This document shows, piece by piece, positions 44,592-53,110 of a DNA stretch of 64,000 nucleotides. Every line of letters begins with the position of its first letter. Position 1 is the stretch's first letter. Source of the stretch: Limnohabitans sp. MORI2 (GTDB taxonomy: Bacteria; Pseudomonadota; Gammaproteobacteria; Burkholderiales; Burkholderiaceae_C); NCBI RefSeq assembly GCF_027925025.1, contig NZ_AP027058.1:558001-622000 (forward strand), read 5' to 3'. The notes beneath the pieces are model-generated. The model was not told where the DNA came from and ran no database searches. It worked only from the letters and a program-made list of their open reading frames with translations. A program made the translations under genes and the position numbers.

Positions 44592-45653
44592 TCAGGTGGG
44601 GCTGTTGATAGACTTCAACACTTTGTAAGTCAATCCAGCCCCAGCAATGATTGACACCAGCGTGAGCCACGCTGTGTTTGAAAAAATCGCACCGCCAGTC
44701 ATGCCTGAGCCCACGGTGCAACCGCCAGCCATCACAGCGCCAAAGCCCATGAAGATGGCACCTGTCAAATAGTGGCCCAGTTTGTTTTCTGTTTGAAAAC
44801 CTTCAAACTTGAATTCGCCAAACAACACGCCTGCGATCAATGAGCCTGCAAACACACCAGGCAACAAGCCTGCATCAAAACCAAAACTCGGTGCAGTGGC
44901 GGTGGAGAGCGTGCGCATCAACCACTCTGCCGATGGGCTGCTGAAGCTCAAGCTTTGAACGGCCACAGGTTCAAACGACACACCGGCCATCAGCTGGGTG
45001 AAGCCCCAACCCAAAGCAATCGACACACCCACCATCACGCCTGCCCAGTTCCAGGTGTTGGGGGCGTCTTGTGTGTCCGCACGCAAACGCCACAGGCCAA
45101 CCAAGCCAAGCGCTAAGCCCACGACCAGGCCCATCCATGCGCCCGTGAAATGAAGCAAGTTGCGCTCAGGACCGCCTTCGACCATCCACAAGCCTGTGAC
45201 CCACTGACGTGCGGGAGCCAACAAACCAGAAATTGACGCTTGCACCGTCACCGCAAACACCAAGCCCGAGAGCAGGGCACGCAAATTGCCGTTGGCCGAG
45301 AGAATGAGCAAACGGCTGGCGCATCCGCGCGTCATGATCATGCCCATGCCAAACATCAAGCCACCCACCACCGCACCTGAAATGCTGCCGGGGGCACCCA
45401 AATGGCGAGAGGCTTCAGGCTTCAAGAACTCAGCCCACACCAAACCTTGCACGGCCAAGATGGTCACAGAAAAACCGATCAACCAGACGCCCAAGCGTGA
45501 GCCACCGCTTGCGTCGCAGCACTCAATCACAGCAGCGCGTGCACAAAACTTAGAGCGTTGCGCAAAGAAACCAAAAATCAAACCAATGAGTGCGCCACCC
45601 GTGGCCAACACGGCATGGTCTCCGAAGGTTTCAATCAAGCTGGTGAGATTCAC
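44592..45653 (-). CDS. YeeE/YedE family transporter, second full-length copy
   Basis: A 353-residue membrane protein, paralogous to the one at 34010: both start NLT-x-L and share FFAQRSKFCARAAVIECCD, GMIMTRGCASRLLILSANGN, FSSPSAEWLMRTL and FGAVMAGGCTVGSGMTGG. Cysteines in these loops are thought to carry thiosulfate or persulfide. A GTG at 45653 is taken as start: GGGGA sits six bases upstream and the protein then aligns end to end with its paralogue; a TTG 12 bases earlier is possible. Confidence 0.87.
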   Translation of the reverse strand: MNLTSLIETFGDHAVLATGGALIGLIFGFFAQRSKFCARAAVIECCDASGGSRLGVWLIGFSVTILAVQGLVWAEFLKPEASRHLGAPGSISGAVVGGLMFGMGMIMTRGCASRLLILSANGNLRALLSGLVFAVTVQASISGLLAPARQWVTGLWMVEGGPERNLLHFTGAWMGLVVGLALGLVGLWRLRADTQDAPNTWNWAGVMVGVSIALGWGFTQLMAGVSFEPVAVQSLSFSSPSAEWLMRTLSTATAPSFGFDAGLLPGVFAGSLIAGVLFGEFKFEGFQTENKLGHYLTGAIFMGFGAVMAGGCTVGSGMTGGAIFSNTAWLTLVSIIAGAGLTYKVLKSINSPT

Positions 45654-45689
45654 AAAATTCCCCAATCGTCAGTGGTGGCAGTCAAGCCT

Positions 45690-46106
45690 TCAATTGTCTC
45701 TGCTTTTGAAACGGTCAAACAACACCATGCCCGCCATCATGGCCAGCACAAACACCAAGGCTTTGTCGTTGCCGGCGGCCATGGCTACCAGCGCAGGCCC
45801 GGGGCAAAAACCAGCCAAGCCCCAGCCTGTGCCAAACATTAAGCTGCCTAGCACCAAGGGGCGGTCGATCTGCGTCATCTCAGGCCATTGCAAGGGCGCA
45901 CCCGAAAAACTGCTGTGTTTCTTTTTCGCCCAGGTAAACCCAAGCAAGCCCACCATCACACCGCCGCCCATCACGAGCGCGAGTGATGGGTCCCACGCAC
46001 CCGTCACATCCAAAAAGCCTTGTACTTTGCCGGGGTCAGTCATGCCGGAAATCAACAGACCCAGACCAAACAAAAGGCCCAACACAAATTCAATCACGCG
46101 TTGCAT
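45690..46106 (-). CDS. YeeE/YedE-type half transporter (PmpB-like)
   Basis: A 138-residue membrane protein with four helices, starting MQRVIEFVLGLLFGLGLLIS and containing LISGMTDPGKVQGFLDVTGA and GTGWGLAGFCPGPALVAMAAG. The single cysteine in GFCPGPAL and DPxKVxxFLD are typical of the shorter half (DUF6691) that pairs with a YeeE half; such pairs sit in bigR operons of Xylella and Agrobacterium. AAGGAG precedes ATG 46106. Ten bases separate it from its partner at 46117. Confidence 0.87.
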   Translation of the reverse strand: MQRVIEFVLGLLFGLGLLISGMTDPGKVQGFLDVTGAWDPSLALVMGGGVMVGLLGFTWAKKKHSSFSGAPLQWPEMTQIDRPLVLGSLMFGTGWGLAGFCPGPALVAMAAGNDKALVFVLAMMAGMVLFDRFKSRDN

Positions 46107-46116
46107 GTGTGGCTCC

Positions 46117-46554
46117 TTAGAGAACATGGCGAATCACGAACACGGTGACAAAGCCCGTGCCCATGAACGACAAAGTAGCGACGAGAGAGCGCACAGACAA
46201 ACGGCTCAAACCGCAAATGCCGTGGCCGCTGGTGCAGCCTGCACCCCAGCGTGTGCCGTAGCCTACCAACACACCAGCGGTGATCACCATGGCCCAGTTC
46301 GCGTCTATGCGCGGGGTGTGCACCAGCTCAGCGGGCAGGAAAAACTTAGCCGCCAAAGGCGCGGCAAACAGGCCCAGCAAAAACGCAAAACGCCAAGGCG
46401 AGTCGGCATGTTTGGGCGCGAGCACCCCTTCCAAAATACCGGTGATACCCAAGATGCGCCCGCTGTTCAAAAACAAAGCCGCCGCCGCAACGCCGAGTAA
46501 AACGCCGCCTAACAAAGACGTCCAAGGTGTGAAGTGAAGCCAATCAATCTGCAT
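46117..46554 (-). CDS. YeeE/YedE-type half transporter (PmpA-like)
   Basis: A 145-residue membrane protein, the partner half: [40 protein letters not shown] and [20 protein letters not shown], whose cysteines are the conserved ones of the family. It begins 40 bases from the divergent metallo-beta-lactamase-fold gene. In known bigR operons the same three units (two halves and a persulfide dioxygenase-like hydrolase) are co-regulated; here they are divergent around one ATAT-N12-ATAT site. Confidence 0.88.
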   Translation of the reverse strand: MQIDWLHFTPWTSLLGGVLLGVAAAALFLNSGRILGITGILEGVLAPKHADSPWRFAFLLGLFAAPLAAKFFLPAELVHTPRIDANWAMVITAGVLVGYGTRWGAGCTSGHGICGLSRLSVRSLVATLSFMGTGFVTVFVIRHVL

Positions 46555-46561
46555 GGTCTGT

Positions 46562-46581
46562 ATATCTAAAGTTGCCTATAT
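46562..46581. promoter_or_regulatory. ATAT-N12-ATAT site between the PmpA-like and metallo-beta-lactamase genes
   Basis: ATAT, twelve bases (CTAAAGTTGCCT), ATAT, in the 39-base divergent spacer. It has the same spacing as the site before soxC at 37743-37762. A single site here could control both directions. Confidence 0.45.
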
Positions 46582-46593
46582 TATTGTGCCCTT

Positions 46594-47454
46594 ATGAAAC
46601 CCCTCATCCACGGCATCTTCGACCCCGCCACTTGGACCGTCACCTATGTGGTTTACGACCAAGCGGGCGGCACCTGCGCCATCATTGATTCGGTGCTCGA
46701 CTACGACCCCAAATCGGGTCGCACCAGCACGGCCTCGGCAGACCAAGTGATTGCGTTTGTGAAAGAGCAGCAGCTCAGCGTGGTCTGGATTTTGGAAACG
46801 CACGCACATGCGGACCACCTCACGGCTGCGCCTTATCTCAAAGCGCATTTAGGTGGGCAAACTGCGATTGGCGACCACATCACTGCAGTGCAACGCGTCT
46901 TCAAAGGCGTGTTCAATTTAGAAGGCAGCTTTCAAGTGGATGGCACACAGTTTGACCACCTGCTGCACGAAGACGAAACCTTCGCCATTGGTCAGCTCAC
47001 AGCCAAAGCTCTGTATGTGCCTGGCCATACGCCTGCGTGCTTGGCTTACCAAGTGGGCGATGCGGTATTTGTGGGAGACACCTTGTTCATGCCCGATGTG
47101 GGCTCAGCGCGTTGTGACTTTCCTGGGGGAGATGCCAAAACACTCTATGCCTCAGCCCGCAAAATTTTGAGCTTGCCCGCTGAGACGCGCTTGTTCATGT
47201 GCCATGACTACCCGCCCGAGGGGCGCGACGTGAAGTTTGAAACCACAGTGGCTGAGCAACGTGCGCTCAACATTCACTTGCACGACGGCATCGACGAAGC
47301 CGAGTTTGTGCGCATGCGCACCGAACGCGATGCCACCTTAGCCATGCCTGTGCTGATCTTGCCTGCGGTGCAAATCAACATTCGTGCGGGTGAGTTCCCA
47401 CCCAAGGACGACAACGGCGTGTCGTACCTCAAAATTCCTTTGAACGCGCTTTGA
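46594..47454 (+). CDS. Metallo-beta-lactamase-fold persulfide dioxygenase-like protein (Blh/ETHE1 group)
   Basis: A 286-residue cytoplasmic protein. The metal motif ETHAHADHLTAAPYLK gives H70, H72, D74 and H75; YVPGHTPACLAYQVGDAVFV and GDTLFMPDVGSARCDFPGGD supply further ligands, and MCHDYPPEGRDVKFETTV is a signature of the Blh/ETHE1 group that oxidises glutathione persulfide to sulfite. It is longer than ETHE1 (about 245) and matches Blh of bigR operons. ATG 46594 lies 39 bases from the divergent PmpA-like gene. Confidence 0.87.
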   Translation: MKPLIHGIFDPATWTVTYVVYDQAGGTCAIIDSVLDYDPKSGRTSTASADQVIAFVKEQQLSVVWILETHAHADHLTAAPYLKAHLGGQTAIGDHITAVQRVFKGVFNLEGSFQVDGTQFDHLLHEDETFAIGQLTAKALYVPGHTPACLAYQVGDAVFVGDTLFMPDVGSARCDFPGGDAKTLYASARKILSLPAETRLFMCHDYPPEGRDVKFETTVAEQRALNIHLHDGIDEAEFVRMRTERDATLAMPVLILPAVQINIRAGEFPPKDDNGVSYLKIPLNAL

Positions 47455-47473
47455 TACTGGCTTAGATGTTTCG

Positions 47474-47501
47474 GTAATTAACTACCAAAAACTCTGTCGT
47501 T
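47474..47501 (+). promoter_or_regulatory. Sulfate-gene box 1 (GTAATTAACTA ... GTCGTT)
   Basis: GTAATTAACTA at 47474-47484 and GTCGTT at 47496-47501. The two parts recur at exactly the same spacing at 48607-48634, again before sulfate-transport genes. It lies 68 bases before the first sulfate-binding protein gene. A CysB-type activator site is the likely reading. Confidence 0.5.
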
Positions 47502-47506
47502 CCCTT

Positions 47507-47524
47507 TTAGCGCAGCTGCGCTAA
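47507..47524. promoter_or_regulatory. Perfect 18-bp palindrome before the first sulfate-binding gene
   Basis: TTAGCGCAGCTGCGCTAA is its own reverse complement. It lies 45 bases before the ATG at 47569 and 5 bases after box 1. There is no T-run on either side, so an operator or an mRNA-leader hairpin is more likely than a terminator. Confidence 0.45.
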
Positions 47525-47568
47525 GAATCCGTCCATCGCAAATTTAGATGGATTCAAAGGGAACCAAA

Positions 47569-48582
47569 ATGATTCAACGCAAACACTTTCTCAAAACTCT
47601 GGTGGCCACAGCCTTGGTGGCTGTGAGCGGTTTGGCTGCTGCACAAACAGCACCTGTCACCTTGCTCAATGTGTCGTATGACCCAACCCGTGAGCTGTAC
47701 TCTGAGTTCAATGCGGCTTTTGCCAAACACTGGAAAGCACAAACGGGCCAAGACGTGACCATCAAGCAGTCGCATGGTGGCTCTGGCAAACAAGCTCGCT
47801 CGGTCATTGACGGCATCGATGCAGACGTCGTCACCTTGGCACTGGCCGGCGACATTGATGCCTTGTACAAAAACGGTGGTCTCATTCCACAAGACTGGCA
47901 AAAGCGTTTGCCACACAACTCATCGCCTTACACCTCCACCATTGTGCTCGTGGTGCGTCAAGGTAACCCCAAAGGCATCAAAGACTGGGATGACTTGGTC
48001 AAGCCTGGCATCGGCGTCATCACGCCCAACCCCAAAACATCCGGCGGTGCACGCTGGAACTATTTGGCTGCTTGGGAATTTGCCAAACGCAAATACGGCG
48101 GTGAAGCGAAAGCCAAAGAGTTTGTGAAAAAACTCTACGAGAACGTGCCCGTGCTCGATACCGGCGCACGCGGCTCATCGGTCACGTTTGCACAGCGCAA
48201 CCAAGGCGATGTGTTCATCTCTTGGGAAAACGAAGCGCACTTGCTTGAAAAAGAATTTGGCAACAAGGTAGACATCGTTTACCCATCGATCAGCATCTTG
48301 GCGGAACCCCCTGTGACCGTGGTCGATAAAAACGTCGAACGCAAAGGCACACGCAAAGTCGCAGAGGCTTACCTCAACTACCTCTACACCGACGAAGGTC
48401 AAGACATTGCAGGCAAAAACTTCTACCGCCCCATCTCTGCCAAAGCGCAAGCCAAGTATGTGAAGCAGTTGCCCAAACTCAACCTCTTCACGCTGGAGAG
48501 TGCATTTGGCAGCTGGGACAAAGTGGGCAAAGAGCACTTTGCAGACGGTGGGCAGTTCGATCAGATTTACCTGAAGAAATGA
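47569..48582 (+). CDS. Periplasmic sulfate/thiosulfate-binding protein (first copy)
   Basis: A 337-residue ABC-transporter binding protein of the Sbp/CysP family. Signal [20 protein letters not shown], cleavage near LAA-AQ. Family blocks: [93 protein letters not shown] and [16 protein letters not shown]. It stands alone with its own promoter region, not in the transporter operon. AAGG before ATG 47569 decided the start. It is about half identical by eye to the second copy at 49259. Confidence 0.92.
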   Translation: MIQRKHFLKTLVATALVAVSGLAAAQTAPVTLLNVSYDPTRELYSEFNAAFAKHWKAQTGQDVTIKQSHGGSGKQARSVIDGIDADVVTLALAGDIDALYKNGGLIPQDWQKRLPHNSSPYTSTIVLVVRQGNPKGIKDWDDLVKPGIGVITPNPKTSGGARWNYLAAWEFAKRKYGGEAKAKEFVKKLYENVPVLDTGARGSSVTFAQRNQGDVFISWENEAHLLEKEFGNKVDIVYPSISILAEPPVTVVDKNVERKGTRKVAEAYLNYLYTDEGQDIAGKNFYRPISAKAQAKYVKQLPKLNLFTLESAFGSWDKVGKEHFADGGQFDQIYLKK

Positions 48583-48606
48583 TGTCGCAACTCTATATAC
48601 GCATTC

Positions 48607-48634
48607 GTAATTAACTAACAAGAAAAGAGTCGTT
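48607..48634 (+). promoter_or_regulatory. Sulfate-gene box 2 (GTAATTAACTA ... GTCGTT)
   Basis: GTAATTAACTA at 48607-48617 and GTCGTT at 48629-48634, same spacing as box 1. It lies 35 bases before the first gene of the hydrolase-sbp-cysTWA operon, so both sulfate units seem to share a regulator. Confidence 0.5.
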
Positions 48635-48668
48635 TGAGATTTCGGCTCTGCCTTTCACAATCGCGGCC

Positions 48669-49262
48669 ATGACTCAAACACCCACCATCCTCATCGTGCC
48701 CGGTTGGCGCGACTCTGGCCCCGGCCACTGGCAAAGTCTGTGGGCGGAGTCCATTGTGGGCGCGGTGCGTGTGCAGCAAGACAACTGGATTTCTCCCACG
48801 CGTAGCGCATGGGTGGGACGCATTGCTGAAACCATCCTCGCGCAAGACGGCCCAGTGGTTCTGGTGGCGCACAGCTTGGGCTGCATCGCTTCTACCCACT
48901 TGCCACCCGAGGCAGTGGCGCGTGTGCATGGCGCTTTGTTGGTCGCACCGGCTGACCCTGAGCGACGCGCGCCCTTGGTCGACTTTGCACCTGTGCCGTA
49001 CCAGCCCTTACCTTATCGCAGTGTGGTGGTGGCCAGCAGCAACGACCCGTATTGCCCTGTGAGAACCGCAGGGGCCTATGCCAGGTCATGGGGCAGCGAG
49101 TTTGTGCGCTTGCAAAACGCAGGGCACATCAACATCGACTCTGGTTTTGGTGCATGGCCCTTGGGGCTGGCACTGTTGCAGTCTTTGGTGGAAACACCTT
49201 TGGTATTTAAGTCGACCACATCGGCAGAGTCTCATCATTCTTTGGAGCTTCAAACGGTATGA
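48669..49262 (+). CDS. RBBP9/YdeN family serine hydrolase
   Basis: A 197-residue alpha/beta hydrolase starting MTQTPTILIVPGWRDSGPGH, which with WQSLWAE and VQQDNW is typical of the RBBP9/YdeN family. The nucleophile is in VVLVAHSLGCIAS, the acid probably in VASSNDPYCPV, and the histidine in NAGHINIDSGFGAWPLG. Substrates are unknown for bacterial members. It is the first gene behind sulfate box 2, and its stop overlaps the start of the second sulfate-binding protein (ATGA), so it is truly part of the sulfate operon. Confidence 0.87.
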   Translation: MTQTPTILIVPGWRDSGPGHWQSLWAESIVGAVRVQQDNWISPTRSAWVGRIAETILAQDGPVVLVAHSLGCIASTHLPPEAVARVHGALLVAPADPERRAPLVDFAPVPYQPLPYRSVVVASSNDPYCPVRTAGAYARSWGSEFVRLQNAGHINIDSGFGAWPLGLALLQSLVETPLVFKSTTSAESHHSLELQTV

Positions 49263-50251
49263 AAAAATTTCTACACACCACCTTGGTCGCCGCGTTATTG
49301 AGCGCCAGCTCTTTGGCCTCTGCGCAAACACTGCTCAATGCGTCGTATGACGTGGCCCGTGAGTTCTACAAGGACTACAACCAAGCCTTTGTCGCGCACT
49401 ACAAAAAGACCACAGGCAAAGACATCAAGATTGACCAAGCCCACGGTGGCTCTAGCGCCCAAGCCCGTGCCGTCAACGATGGATTGGATGCAGACGTGGT
49501 CAGCATGAACACCACCACTGATATTGAGTTTTTGGCCAACAACGGCGTGGTCGCCAAAGACTGGGCGAAGAAGTTCCCCAACAACGCATCGCCCACCACA
49601 TCGACCATGTTGTTCCTCACGCGCAATGGCAACCCCAAGGGCATCAAGGACTGGGACGACCTGACCAAGCCTGGCGTGCAAGTCATCGTCGTTAACCCCA
49701 AAACGGGCGGCAATGGCCGCATGGCGTATTTGGCTGCTTGGGCCTATGCGCGTAAAAAAGGCCAAACCGATGCGCAAGCTGCTGAGTTTGTGGGCAAGAT
49801 TTTCAAGAACGTACCCGTGCTCGCCAAAGGCGGTCGCGATGCCACCACCATCTTTTTGCAACGCAACATTGGCGATGTGTTGGTGACGTTTGAGTCCGAA
49901 GTCGTCTCGGTCGACCGCGAGTTTGGCGAAGGCAAGGTGGATGCCGTGCACCCATCAGTCAGCATCATTGCGGAGAACCCAGTGGCGGTGGTGGAACGCA
50001 CAGTGGCTAAGAAAGGCACAGGCGAATTGGCCAAGGCTTACTTGAACTACCTGTACTCCGATGAAGCGCAAGAGATTGCAGCCAAACACGCCTTACGCCC
50101 ACGCTCACCCGCCTTGCTGAAGAAGTATGCAGCCACCTTCAAGCCCATTCAGTTGGTGCCTGTGAGTGAGTATTTCGGTTCACTCAGTGAAGCGCAAAAA
50201 GTCCACTTCAACGATGGTGGCCAGTTCGACAAGATTTATACGGTGAAGTAA
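49259..50251 (+). CDS. sbp: Periplasmic sulfate-binding protein (second copy, operon-linked)
   Basis: A 330-residue binding protein. Signal MKKFLHTTLVAALLSASSLA with cleavage near ASA-QT; blocks [88 protein letters not shown] and VTFESEVVSVDREFG. Delivers sulfate to CysTW. The ATG shares ATGA with the hydrolase gene, and cysT begins six bases after its stop. Length is typical of Sbp. Confidence 0.94.
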   Translation: MKKFLHTTLVAALLSASSLASAQTLLNASYDVAREFYKDYNQAFVAHYKKTTGKDIKIDQAHGGSSAQARAVNDGLDADVVSMNTTTDIEFLANNGVVAKDWAKKFPNNASPTTSTMLFLTRNGNPKGIKDWDDLTKPGVQVIVVNPKTGGNGRMAYLAAWAYARKKGQTDAQAAEFVGKIFKNVPVLAKGGRDATTIFLQRNIGDVLVTFESEVVSVDREFGEGKVDAVHPSVSIIAENPVAVVERTVAKKGTGELAKAYLNYLYSDEAQEIAAKHALRPRSPALLKKYAATFKPIQLVPVSEYFGSLSEAQKVHFNDGGQFDKIYTVK

Positions 50252-50257
50252 TTTTTC

Positions 50258-51112
50258 ATGGCATTGTTTTCTCTGGCGCGCAGCCATAAGGCTGCGCGTG
50301 TTCTTCCCGGCTTCAACATCACGTTAGGTTTCACGCTCACGTATCTGAGCTTGATCGTGTTGATTCCGCTCTCGGCATTGATCTTCAAAACCTTCACCCT
50401 CACATGGGACCAATTCATTGAGGCCGTTACAGGCCCCCGTGTGATGGCGTCTTACCGCCTCACGTTTGGTGCGTCGCTGATTGCTGCATTGGTCAACGTG
50501 GTGTTTGGTTTGCTCGTGGCCTGGGTGCTGGTGCGTTACAACTTCTTCGGTAAGAAGGTGGTCGATGCCTTGGTGGATTTGCCCTTTGCTTTGCCCACAG
50601 CGGTGGCCGGTATTTCGCTCACCGCTTTGTTAGCGGGTAATGGTTGGGTGGGGCAGTGCCTGGAGCCTTTGGGCATTCAGTTGGCGTTCAACCCCAACGG
50701 TGTGGTGATTGCACTCATCTTCATTGGCTTGCCGTTTGTGGTGCGCACCGTGCAGCCGGTCTTGGAAGACGCAGAGAAAGAACTCGAAGAAGCTGCTACT
50801 TGTTTGGGAGCCACACGTTGGCAAACTTTTAGCCGTGTGATTTTTCCAAGCATTGCGCCTGCATTGCTCACGGGGTTTGCCATGGCCTTTGCGCGTGCGA
50901 TTGGTGAATATGGCTCAGTCATTTTCATTGCGGGCAATATGCCCATGGTGTCTGAAATCACACCGCTCATCATCATCGGTAAGTTGGAGCAATACGACTA
51001 TGCCGGTGCCACTGCCGTGGCCGTGGTGATGCTGGTCATTTCGTTCATCTTGTTGTTGGTTATCAATGCGCTGCAAGCATGGCAACGCCGCCATACAGGA
51101 GCCCCAGCATGA
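50258..51112 (+). CDS. cysT: Sulfate ABC transporter permease CysT
   Basis: A 284-residue inner-membrane permease with six helices. It has the EAA loop [20 protein letters not shown] with [18 protein letters not shown], which contacts CysA, and the early segment [40 protein letters not shown] is the conserved stretch of CysT (CysU). It overlaps cysW by ATGA at 51109-51112. Confidence 0.95.
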   Translation: MALFSLARSHKAARVLPGFNITLGFTLTYLSLIVLIPLSALIFKTFTLTWDQFIEAVTGPRVMASYRLTFGASLIAALVNVVFGLLVAWVLVRYNFFGKKVVDALVDLPFALPTAVAGISLTALLAGNGWVGQCLEPLGIQLAFNPNGVVIALIFIGLPFVVRTVQPVLEDAEKELEEAATCLGATRWQTFSRVIFPSIAPALLTGFAMAFARAIGEYGSVIFIAGNMPMVSEITPLIIIGKLEQYDYAGATAVAVVMLVISFILLLVINALQAWQRRHTGAPA

Positions 51113-52002
51113 CAACGACATTGAATCCCTCTTCACGCCGTGCGCAAGCGGGTACGACGGAGCCCGCATGGGTGCGCTACAGCCTGATTGGCTTGGCGCT
51201 CACGTTTATGTTTTTCTTCTTGGTTTTGCCATTGGCTGCGGTGTTCACCGAAGCTCTGCGCAAAGGCTTTGAAGCGTATTGGGAGGCTTTGCAAGAGCCC
51301 GATGCATGGTCGGCCATTCGCTTGACCTTCATCACCGCCTTGGTTGCCGTGCCCTTGAACTTGGTGTTTGGCATTGCGGCTGCATGGGCCATTGCCAAAT
51401 ACGAATTCACAGGCAAAGCGTTTTTGACCACGCTGGTGGATTTGCCGTTCTCGGTGTCGCCAGTCGTTGCGGGCTTGATTTATGTGTTGATGTTTGGCGC
51501 GCAAGGCTGGTTCGGCCCTTGGTTGCAAGAACACGACATCAAGATCATTTTTGCGGTGCCCGGCATTGTGTTGGCCACGGTGTTTGTCACGTTCCCGTTC
51601 ATCGCGCGTGAGTTGATTCCGCTCATGCAAGCGCAGGGCAATGACGAAGAGCAAGCGGCCATTGTGTTGGGGGCTACAGGCTGGCAAACCTTTTGGTATG
51701 TCACGCTGCCCAACATCAAGTGGGGTTTGATTTACGGCGTCATCTTGTGTAACGCCCGCGCCATGGGTGAGTTTGGTGCGGTGTCGGTGGTGTCTGGCCA
51801 CATCCGTGGCCAGACCAACACCATGCCTTTGCATGTGGAAATTTTGTACAACGAATATCAGTCTGTGGCGGCGTTTGCGGTGGCTTCGCTGCTGGCTTTG
51901 CTGGCCTTGGTCACGTTGGCCATTAAGTCGGTGGTTGAGTGGCGTCATGCCAATGAACTCAAAGCCGCGGCTGACTTACCACCAGAGCGTCCACACGCAT
52001 AA
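51109..52002 (+). CDS. cysW: Sulfate ABC transporter permease CysW
   Basis: A 297-residue permease starting [20 protein letters not shown]. Six helices; the EAA loop is [20 protein letters not shown] followed by [18 protein letters not shown], and [20 protein letters not shown] is a CysW signature. It forms the heterodimeric channel with CysT. ATG 51109 has AGGAG upstream and overlaps the cysT stop. Confidence 0.95.
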   Translation: MTTTLNPSSRRAQAGTTEPAWVRYSLIGLALTFMFFFLVLPLAAVFTEALRKGFEAYWEALQEPDAWSAIRLTFITALVAVPLNLVFGIAAAWAIAKYEFTGKAFLTTLVDLPFSVSPVVAGLIYVLMFGAQGWFGPWLQEHDIKIIFAVPGIVLATVFVTFPFIARELIPLMQAQGNDEEQAAIVLGATGWQTFWYVTLPNIKWGLIYGVILCNARAMGEFGAVSVVSGHIRGQTNTMPLHVEILYNEYQSVAAFAVASLLALLALVTLAIKSVVEWRHANELKAAADLPPERPHA

Positions 52003-52018
52003 ATACGAGTAAAGAAAT

Positions 52019-53104
52019 ATGAGCATCGAAATCAGAAACATCCACAAACAGTTTGGCGACTTCCAAGCGCTGGGCGATGTAAGCCTTGACATTCATTCTG
52101 GCGAGTTGATCGCCTTGTTGGGCCCATCGGGCTGCGGTAAAACCACCTTGCTGCGCATCATCGCGGGTTTAGAAACGGCTGACGCGGGCACGATTTTGTT
52201 CAGCGGTGAAGACACCACCCATGTGCATGTGCGCGAGCGCCAAGTGGGTTTTGTGTTTCAACACTACGCCTTGTTCCGCCACATGACGGTGTTTGAAAAC
52301 GTGGCCTTTGGCCTGCGCGTGAAACCACGCAACGAACGCCCCAGCGAAGAACAGATCAAAAAGAAAGTGCACGACTTGTTGAGCCTGGTGCAACTCGATT
52401 GGTTGGCCGATCGCTACCCCTCACAACTCTCGGGTGGTCAACGCCAACGCATTGCCTTGGCCCGTGCCTTAGCGGTGGAGCCCAAAGTGTTGTTGCTGGA
52501 CGAACCCTTTGGTGCTTTGGACGCCAAGGTGCGCAAAGAACTGCGCCGCTGGTTGCGCCGCTTGCACGATGACTTGAATGTGACCACCATCTTTGTGACC
52601 CATGACCAAGAAGAGGCCCTCGAAGTGGCCGACCGCGTGGTGGTGATGAACAAAGGTCATGTCGAGCAAGTGGGTAGCCCTCAAGAAGTGTGGGGACACC
52701 CAGCCAGCCCGTTTGTGTATGGCTTCTTGGGCGATGTGAACTTGTTCCATGGCCGTGCCCACGAAGGCGAAATGCACATTGGCGTGGAAGATCAAACTGT
52801 GCGCGTGCCCAGCCCAGAACACCATGACACACAAGACGCCAAAGCTTTTGCGTATGTGCGTCCCCACGATTTGGATGTGCGTCGTTACACCTCAGGTGAC
52901 GAAGGCATCGTGGCGCAGCTGACCCGTGCCATCGTAGTGGGGCCGATTGCTCGTTTAGAGCTGCTGGCCGCTGAGGGAGACAGCCCATCAGACCAACAGA
53001 TCATTGAAGCGCAAATCCCTGCATCGCAGTATTACGAGCAGGGATTTACAGAGGGTGACACCTTGGTGCTCACACCGCGCAAAGCGCGGGTGTTTGTCGC
53101 TTAA
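52019..53104 (+). CDS. cysA: Sulfate/thiosulfate ABC transporter ATPase CysA
   Basis: A 361-residue ATPase. Walker [20 protein letters not shown] loop [19 protein letters not shown], signature [17 protein letters not shown], Walker [17 protein letters not shown] and the H loop [18 protein letters not shown]; the C-terminal TOBE-like regulatory domain starts after about 240. Sixteen bases after cysW; last gene of the sulfate operon. Its stop lies six bases from the convergent hydrolase gene, with no hairpin terminator between. Confidence 0.96.
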   Translation: MSIEIRNIHKQFGDFQALGDVSLDIHSGELIALLGPSGCGKTTLLRIIAGLETADAGTILFSGEDTTHVHVRERQVGFVFQHYALFRHMTVFENVAFGLRVKPRNERPSEEQIKKKVHDLLSLVQLDWLADRYPSQLSGGQRQRIALARALAVEPKVLLLDEPFGALDAKVRKELRRWLRRLHDDLNVTTIFVTHDQEEALEVADRVVVMNKGHVEQVGSPQEVWGHPASPFVYGFLGDVNLFHGRAHEGEMHIGVEDQTVRVPSPEHHDTQDAKAFAYVRPHDLDVRRYTSGDEGIVAQLTRAIVVGPIARLELLAAEGDSPSDQQIIEAQIPASQYYEQGFTEGDTLVLTPRKARVFVA

Positions 53105-53110
53105 GCCTGT

